Origin: Usnea hakonensis
Taxonomy: Eukaryota > Ascomycota > Lecanoromycetes > Lecanorales > Parmeliaceae
Direction: 5' to 3'
Length of the DNA stretch: 64,000 bases
NCBI GenBank assembly: GCA_013423325.1
Contig: BLJB01000001.1
Location: 248,001 to 312,000 of the forward strand
Below are positions 56,788 through 64,000 of the stretch, piece by piece. The position numbers were made by a program, and so were the translations under genes. The notes under the pieces are model-generated. The model was not told where the DNA came from. It did no database searches and worked only from the letters and a program-made list of their open reading frames with translations. Position 1 is the stretch's first letter. Each line of letters starts with the position of its first letter.

Positions 56788-57274
56788 GCGTTGTTCAATG
56801 GAAGTTCAGGGTTTTGTCTGCATAAGTTAGGAGGACGTCATTTGGGATGGTTTGGCTGGTCGCTTACAAATAGTCTTGCATCGTGGCATTGGGCTGGTGT
56901 TATGAGCATCGGGCATCAGAGAAGGTGCCATTGGAATCGTTATCATTACCTACTCGTATATAGCCCGGACGTCTCAGCAGCAAAATCTCGCGTTTGATAA
57001 GTTGAGCGGCTTTATATGCCGGTAATCAACTTTTTGGGACATGTCACAATGAATCTGATGCCTGCCTTCATTTCATCAGTACGTAATTGCAAAAAAAAAC
57101 CCACAGAAGAATTTGGACCTTTTGTTCTTATGAAATTTCGAGTCGCCAACAACGTTCCGAGACGGCCTTTCCCGCTACTCATTGTGTAGACCTTCAACAT
57201 TTGCTGCAACCGCATAAAGACTCCCCAGACGTCACTCTGCTCTCATTTTCCGATGTCCTTAAAATTTCAGAGTT
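56788..57274. other. Intergenic
   Basis: 3' flank of the CSI2-like gene and 5' flank of recyclin. An A-run lies at 57091-57100. Confidence 0.5.
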
Positions 57275-60207
57275 ATGGCCGCTTTCAAGAAGGCCAATGT
57301 GATGGGCGGCATGTCAAGGCAGTCGATATTGGCTCCATTGCGGGTCACTCAGATTGTCAGCTCGAAGCCAGTACTTCCAGCAGGTACTATCACCCCTTAT
57401 TAAGCGCTAGATTACTCTTTGATTATTGCTAGAGATTCTGTCCACCATTCTCGACTATCTACCAGTCTCAGGCCAACTGCGATTTGCCCGGGTGTCAAAA
57501 CGGATGCGGGAGATGGTCTACGATGACACGAGATGGGTCCAAAGATTACAATTGATGGGATGCTGGGACGAGAGTGAGGCTAGAAAGAGGGCAGAAGCCG
57601 CAAGACGCAAAAGATCTGAGACAATACAGGCCATACATCAAGAGGAGGCCAAACGTGCTAGATTCGGGATTGATGGTACAGGAAACGGGGCAAACGGGCC
57701 AGAGGAGCTTCAGACACCCGGTGTTACCATTTTCGATGCCGCAGTGGAAGTTTCACGGCAGGAAGAGGATACGAACGGTGCTCAATTGAAAGCAGCGCCA
57801 ACGATTGAGGATGGGTTCGATGCTATTGAGATCTCTCCCCAAAGAAAGCCTGCAGCCTACAAATCGCAAGACACTGCGTCACGATTAGACATTCTCAGTC
57901 GTGTTCATTCACACCGCGGGGTGGCCCGGCAAGAATATGGCAAGGTGTATGGAGCTCTTGCCCCTTTCTACTTTGATGCCATACGCTGCGAGAATCATAC
58001 TCACGCGACAGTCTTTCGCACGTATCGAGACCCAACTCTGCAAGCCAAGATGCTCTCCAACATAGAAAAATTCTCCAACAGTGATATGTCTGAAGGATGG
58101 CAGAAACGAAAGGAAAAATTCGATGCTTTGGTCCGAGCTTTCGAGATGGCAGTCTCCAAGGAATTTGAACAAGCATTGGATGCCGGAGATGTTTCTGGAA
58201 AAATGCGAAAGTATGCACATGTGCTTGTCTATCTCAACGGTGGTAATTCGGGAATAGAGATGTTTATCTCTAGAAGCCCAATTGTTGGATCGAGGTACAG
58301 GTTAGGGAACGCTCTGAATTGTCTAAATCGAAAAGGTCCTGGTGGCTTCTCGGCAGAGGAATCCTACAATTTTTTCAATAATGTATCAACGGCTTTCAAT
58401 GAGCAGATCGACATCATTGACCAGATCTTTCCCACTTCTGTAAATGTCGTTATATCCTTTCTGAATCGAGTTGGTCACACGGTCATCTCGGAATATCTGA
58501 CCACGCTGTATGATGAAGCTCACCGTATAGGAACCGAGACTTATCTGAGAGCCGTGTCCGCTACCTGCGATCAGTGTCTGGAAATGATCAGGTCTTTAAG
58601 GCCAACATTTGCCTCTGGAGACGATTTTTACGAGACCCTGGACGAGGTTATCGCCGGCATCTTCGAACCCCATATCGATCTCTATCTAAAAGAGGAACTG
58701 GAATACTTCAAGAAGAGGTCCAACTCGGAAGTCAACAGCTGGGAAAAGCAACTTTCTGAACAAGATGCATCAATGCAATCGATGTACATGTCCAACGTTA
58801 ACCGCCAAGCCGACAAAAGGGACTTCTTGACCTCTTTTAAGAAGGTCGTTATGATGCCTGTAAACGTGCTGCCGACCTTTCCAATGTCATCACCATTTGG
58901 TGGGAAGCCAGCCACCGCAAAAGCCCTGGTGAACGGAGAAGCGCTCGCGACTGTGGAAATCTCAGAGTCCGAGGCTTCCACAAGACCATCAAGTCCAGGC
59001 GTCATTAATGGCACTACCTTGAGCATCAACAGACCTGCAACTCCGTTGTCGGAGCCACCCACAACGGAATTGGCCGCCAAAGCCGCAATCATGAACTCCA
59101 GATTGGAAGGCATTCGCTCTCTCTTCAGCATTGAAGTAGCCTTGAACCTCGTCCATACCGCGAAGTCCGGCATTGAACGAGCTGCTGTCTTTGTCAAAAT
59201 TGGTGGGCATTTCGCCAGCGATGCCCGTCTACAATGCGAGTTACTGTTTATCTCACTATTGCAGACCTTGGGTACCCGCCACATCAAAGCAGGATTCGAC
59301 CAGGCAGTAGATCATCTATCTAATTATAATCCAAAAGAGGTCGACGAAGAACAGCGATCCGGCGTTACGCCACTAGTCACTTTCCTAGAGCTTGTCAACG
59401 TGGGAGATCTGATTCAACAGATGCTGGACGTGTTCTACGAACAGGAACTCGTCGCAACAAAGCTCTCCGACCGCAATGACTTTCTCAACCCGGCAGTCAA
59501 GGAGAAGAAACGTTTCGAGCAAATGCTTGATGAACGCGTGGCCGCTGGGCTGAACAAGGGCATCGAGGCGTTGATGGCAGAAGTGGAGTACATGTACGCT
59601 ACGACCCAGAAGCCTCAGGATTTCAACCCCGGTGCAGCCAACGGAGGCAATCCTGACGTTGTGGACATCGGTCCTAGTCAAACAGCAGTACAGGTCGTCG
59701 AAACCGTGTCTTCCCACACGAAAATGCTAGTCGGCAGCACCGACAAGAACATGCTTGATGTCTTCAACCAGGAAGTAGGGATGCGGTTGTTCGCAGCACT
59801 GTGCAAACATTTGAAAAGGCAGCGCATCAGCATCAACGGCTCCATCAAACTGATCAGGTAACGAACCGCGCCTCCCACTCTTTCTCTCTCCCTCCCTCTC
59901 CAATCGTCACAACACTAACCCCTTCCCCCCTCATAGCGACATCAACCTCTACTTCGCCTACATCCAAACCCTCAAGAACCACGACCTCCTCCAATTCTTC
60001 ACGGCGCTCCGCGAGCTCGCGCAGATCTACCTCGTCGATCCCGCCGACGCAAAGGACCTCGCGACCCTCATCGCCGACGGGGACCGTTTCCACGGCATCT
60101 TTCGCGCGGAGGAGGTGTATCAGTTTGCGGAGCGGAGGGCGGACTGGTATCTGATAAGGAGTAAGGTTGAGAGGGCTATGTATGGTATTGGTTGTGGGGT
60201 TATGTGA
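57275..60207 (+). CDS. Recyclin-1: F-box protein with exocyst Sec10-like domain
   Basis: Exons 57275-57383, 57433-59857 and 59937-60207 join in frame to give 934 aa. The F-box follows a short basic N-terminus (EILSTILDYLPVSGQLRFAR, residues about 38-80). A charged linker leads to the Sec10-like helical domain from about residue 190 (REYGKVYGALAPFY is read here as RQEYGKVYGALAPFYFDAI) to the C-terminal FAERRADWYLIRSKVERAMY. This architecture is that of Rcy1/Pof6, which binds Skp1 through the F-box and acts in recycling of endocytosed membrane proteins. A Ser/Thr/Pro-rich loop (about 515-560) is likely flexible. No lesions seen. Confidence 0.92.
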
Positions 60208-60791
60208 GTCGTTTGAGGGGGGTGGGGGGTTGGGGGTTGGGATCGGGGGAGTGGATTTGCTAAGGTTTTTTTTTGTTGGGGGCTTTGGCATGCATTGGAG
60301 CGAGTGGGTCTGTATATTTTTCTTGGTCTGCATTATGCGAAATATGTACATTTATCATCCGTTTTACATACTCTACACAGCGACAAACAACGCTTCCTCC
60401 TCCTCATCATTCACATATCACATAAAGAGAGGGAAAAGTGTACAGTACCGTACCTACCTTACTATTTGGCTCCGCCCATGTTTACCTTTTGGCTAGGAAC
60501 GGAGAATAAACGACCGGACTGTGGGGTTAAAAGCAAAAACCAAGGAATTAAAAAAAACCAACATCAATTAAGGTAAACACCCCGCATGATATTTCCTTGG
60601 TTTCCTAGAAGAAGGACTTCATCTTGCCCCTCTTCCTCCCTCTCCCCTCTCCTTTGCTCTCTCCCTTTCTCTCTCTCTCTCTCTCTCTCCCTCCCTCCTC
60701 TTCAACCTTTCGTTGATATCTTCCCCCCCACAACCCCATCCCCACCACTCCCCCCAACCCTCACCACCCCTCACCACCCCGCCCACAAACC
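60208..60791. other. Intergenic with CT microsatellite
   Basis: A (ct)n tract at about 60657-60695 and a C-rich leader up to 60791. No supported gene. Confidence 0.5.
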
Positions 60792-61831
60792 ATGGCCGAC
60801 GACGACGAAGCTCAGAAAGCGAAGAAACACCCGCGTTGCAGACCGGATCGGGTGCGGCTGGTTGTGCTGCTGTATCGCAAAAAGGGGCTTGGGGTGGAGG
60901 AGTTTCAGAGGGTGTGGTGGGTTTTTTTGTGTTGTGTGGGGGGTTGGGGGGGTTGTGGGGTTTTTTTCATTTGGTTTTTTGGTTTTTTTGGTTTGGTTTG
61001 ATTTGATATGTGGTGGAGTGCAGAGCTTCATGTGAAGATGGGTAGTGAATATACACACTCCTTGTGTCTGTGTGTTGCTTTCCTGGCTTCGCTGTTTTTT
61101 TGATTCTGGAATGTATGCGTGTATGTGCTCGTATGCCTTGTGGTTTGAAAAGTGAAAAAGGGGGCGAATTGCTGACTGACTCCGCAATCCACATGTACAA
61201 CAGGCGAGACGACTTCGCGCCAATCATGTCCGGGGTACCGATTTTCAAAAAGAACCTGCTCACCTATGAACAAGTGCGTGAAACCTCCTGAACCCCATTT
61301 ACATGCTGCGCGGCCTAATTCCACGGGTCAATTTCGACCCAGAGGAGCTAACATGATGTCGAATCTCATTGCAGTGCCACGTCAACGGAGAAGCTTTAAA
61401 GCAACTTGAGACCAAGGGGTTTCCTCTCGAAGGGTGCGATGGGGTAAAGTACTATCCTCGATCCCGACATTTTCAAGAAAGTTGTCTGACTGGGCCGTAT
61501 TAGATAGCTATATACGAAGCTTTGTCCTATGAGAAGGTCTGTCGCTTCCAATCGTAAATGGTGAACAAAAGGAGCAATTAATAATCGTACCATCAGCTCT
61601 TTGAATGTCTGAACGATGAGGAATTCCGCAAGGTCGTAGGGCCGGAGGAAGAGAAATTGCTGGATGAATCCAGGGTAATAACCGCGATATTCTGGTCCTT
61701 TATGCCGTTGGCTCACCGGCTCATAGTCACTTGCTTTCCCGGTCGACATCGTGTCGATCTTTGACGATGTACGTATTCCCAAAGCAACATTCTTCCTGTC
61801 CGGTGGGCCATGTGCCGTCACGCATCTCTAG
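60792..61831 (+). CDS. EthD-domain protein, six exons
   Basis: Exons 60792-60916, 61204-61273, 61375-61443, 61504-61536, 61597-61674 and 61727-61831 join in frame to give 159 aa. The ferredoxin-like EthD fold is suggested by DRVRLVVLLYRKKGLGVEEF followed by QRVWRDDFAPI, IFKKNLLTYEQCHVN, GCDGIAIYEALSYEKLFECL and EEEKLLDESRSLAFPVDIVS. Proteins of this family include dehydratases and cyclases of aromatic polyketides and small stress proteins; the substrate is unknown. The first intron is 287 bp and T/G-rich; the others are short. A damaged paralogue follows 1 kb downstream. Confidence 0.8.
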
Positions 61832-62877
61832 AGCCGGGTATCCTTTTATGCCGTGAAAGGCATCCTTGAAAAGACGACACTGACTCTGAAACTCTTGACA
61901 GCCGACCTAAGAAACTTTGCAGTCTTGAGGATATCTTCAGCACGCTGCCAGAGATATAACAGACCAAGAACCGTGAGCAAAATGTAGTACGAATACCAGC
62001 ACCAGCGGTCTTTGCTACTTGTAAATAGCTGAAGCACTGAATATGCTTTGAATGCCTGATATGTTCCACGTACGCTACTGTCACTAAGATATCAAGTGAG
62101 CCTCCTTGCAAAATTGGTGGTTCCACATTCAATGAGAGGGCAGCATTCAATTATCAAAAGCATGTTCCGAATGCTCAGAAGCATAAGGTATGTTGTAGTC
62201 ATAGCCACTACGACGAGGACGTTGCCCTTATGATCTCATCCCTTCGTTTACCCAAGGCAGTGGCCCGATTGGGACTAGTGCAAACTTGGCACTGCATCTG
62301 AGGTACCTTACCTTATTGTAAGGGTTCAATGCAGGCAGTATGTACAGCTCCGCAATACCTTACCTTATCCTTGACAATCGGGTACGTACCTTAGTAGATA
62401 CTTGACTTCGGCCACGCTATCTACGATTATCTACCCGAGGTGGGGGCATCTGCAGTTTAATCTGCCGTGTCATCCAGAAAGTCTGTTATCTTGATAGTGT
62501 AGAGCGAGGACACCAATAGATCAAGCCACATTAGCTCAATGGGATAATTCGGTTGGTGTCCTCGCTCTATCGTACGAGTACAACCCATATCTAGGTGACA
62601 CGATCGAGTAGAATGAGGGGTCATCTTGGTTCCGTCTCCCCGCATGTCTTACCGAGTGTTGCATGGAGCGAACTTTTGGAAGATGATGGACCTCATACGA
62701 GGACAACGCATCGTTTTGGCACATGGTCTTGGCGAAGGCTTCACAGGCTATCTGTGGGGTTTCTTCCCACATAGCTGCAAAATCAATCCTTCATTCTTCC
62801 ATTATCCCCGATAGTCCCAATTCCACCTGACAAAACTTCAGGAGTTCAAAAGGTCCTATAAAAAGCCGTTGTCCTCC
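61832..62877. other. Intergenic between the two EthD copies
   Basis: No supported gene. Contains repeated ccttacctta near 62308-62370 and a short inverted repeat, gtgtcctcgctctat / atagtgtagagcgaggacac, at about 62494-62570. Confidence 0.5.
62485..62572. repeat. Inverted repeat
   Basis: gatagtgtagagcgaggaca (about 62493-62512), continuing ccaa, is complementary, with small differences, to ttggtgtcctcgctctatcg (about 62552-62571). The arms are about 20 bp around a 39-bp centre. It lies in the spacer between the two EthD copies. Confidence 0.6.
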
Positions 62878-63899
62878 ATGGCAGACGAACAGAAGCCCGA
62901 GAAGCACCCCGTTGCGAGAAAGGATAGAGTGAGGTTCACATTCTCGTGTACCGAAAGCCAGGCATGAGCCGGGACGAATTTCAGAGATATTGGCGAGAGG
63001 AGCACTCAGACATTTTCAGCAACATTGCTATTGTCAAGAAGAATTTAGTCAAGTACGAGCAGGTGCGAGAATCCGTTTTGATTAGTCCTGATCCGCGACT
63101 TCACAAGGGCTGACACTGATACACTGTCTCTACAGGCTCACGTCAACGACGAAGTAAGAAAGTTTCCGCTAGTACTCTTCCTAGCATCCGAGTTGACGAA
63201 ACCCTCTGGGGAATAAAGCTCGACATGGTCCCAGCACGCAGTTCTTGACCTTGGAGAAGCGGTGCTGACCTGAGGATCCCGTATAGGTTCTGGCACAAAT
63301 GACGAACGTAGGCTTCCCATCCTGTGATGCAGACGGCGTAGGTTCTCCTAACGAATGCCGCTCTTTATGAACACTTTCCAACGGTGCGTTAGATGGCCAT
63401 CTTCGAGGCGCCTTCGTACGAAATGATATTCGCAATTTTTCAAGAGGAAGAGTACCAGTAAGGCCACCATCACTTTGTCGAACAATCAAGTCTGACTACT
63501 TCCTAGAAAAGTGTGAGTATACACCTCGGGGTATATCCATGGACAGAACCCCTTCTAATCGAACCTTTGGTGCCGCAACCATTATCCCACCAGCGATGCT
63601 AAGTTCCACGCCCGTCTACTGTCTTGGCATATTGCTTCAGGGAAATCACGCTGACTTTAAAAAAATACAGGGTTGTTCCAGATGAAGAGGTTCGTAATAC
63701 CAACATCCAAATTTTTGGCTCAATCGATCACCGGGAATCTGCTTGTCTTAGGCAATTCTCGATCTGTAGACTTCTTACAAGCAGCGAGCCGATGAAGAAG
63801 TCATGCTAACTCTAGAACTTTCTCCAGAAATTTTTGGACAGGGGCCGATGTGTTGCATTCCCAGCGGATATCGTGCCCGTCCTGGAGGATCCTACCTAA
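62878..63899 (+). pseudogene. Frameshifted EthD-domain paralogue
   Basis: It starts MADEQKPEKHPVARKDRVR, then loses one base near 62932, so VHILVYRKPGMSRDEFQRYW, IAIVKKNLVKYEQ (to 63062) is read in another frame. Later exons resemble the intact neighbour: AHVNDE (63136), MAIFEAPSYEMIFAIFQEEE (about 63391-63450), VVPDEE (63672) and KFLDRGRCVAFPADIVPVLE followed by a stop (63832-63899). The segment corresponding to exon 3 of the intact copy is hardly recognisable. The order and position match a tandem duplication followed by decay. A sequencing error at the frameshift cannot be excluded. Confidence 0.75.
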
Positions 63900-64000
63900 T
63901 ATGCATTGTACATACATCATTTCGGGAATGATAGGCTCACGGGACTCTCGATCATGTCACCCAGCAATATGTCTTCTACCGGAGGACCACGATTGGTACG

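Overview
The window looks like nuclear DNA of a filamentous ascomycete (Pezizomycotina). Genes are split by short introns of about 50-100 bp with GT..AG ends and CTAAC-like branch sites. Two islands of extremely AT-rich DNA carry the CpA-to-TpA signature of repeat-induced point mutation (RIP). The housekeeping genes (FCF1, recyclin, CSI2, a WD40-cyclophilin) are of fungal type. The class cannot be fixed from sequence alone. Exon coordinates below were worked out by hand from splice signals and reading-frame continuity; each multi-exon model closes in frame.

Left part, 0.5-11.5 kb: an unusual accessory module. A minus-strand UPF1-like SF1 helicase (537-3939) lies head to head with a plus-strand protein of unknown function (4580-6120). 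After a degraded LTR-like element (6.2-7.65 kb) comes a 1,078-residue Ulp1-like peptidase protein with SAP-like segments and an acidic tail (8220-11489). All three genes carry two or three copies of the same upstream box, centred on the inverted repeat AACTGTA-TTCG-TACAGTT and always oriented with the gene. The helicase and its divergent partner also share a 20-base 5' leader match and seem to share an N-terminal domain. This is the best candidate here for an undescribed system. Directly downstream lies an enolase paralogue that lacks its N-terminus.

Middle, 11.7-31 kb: accessory and secreted functions. These are an RNase T1/N1-type ribonuclease, a DUF3632-like protein, several small secreted proteins, two proteins starting MGCT-SRP (predicted lipid anchoring), a patatin-NACHT NLR-like receptor, a deleted short-chain dehydrogenase pseudogene and a decayed zinc-peptidase-like gene.

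31.4-41.6 kb: transposon territory. A complete, RIP-mutated Copia retrotransposon (31628-37194) has two 321-bp LTRs and a perfect GGAAG target duplication. It sits inside a small membrane-protein gene. A second RIP-mutated element (39620-41597) encodes a PiggyBac-like transposase on the minus strand and is bounded by well-preserved terminal inverted repeats. A small secreted-protein gene lies between them.

Right part, 42-64 kb: a DHA2-type MFS exporter, two secreted Cys-containing proteins, a frameshifted fungal membrane-protein pseudogene, and then a conserved block: WD40-cyclophilin (PPWD1/CYP15), FCF1/UTP24, CSI2-like protein, recyclin-1. It ends with a tandem pair of EthD-domain genes, the second broken by a frameshift. 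No tRNA, rRNA or CRISPR was seen.
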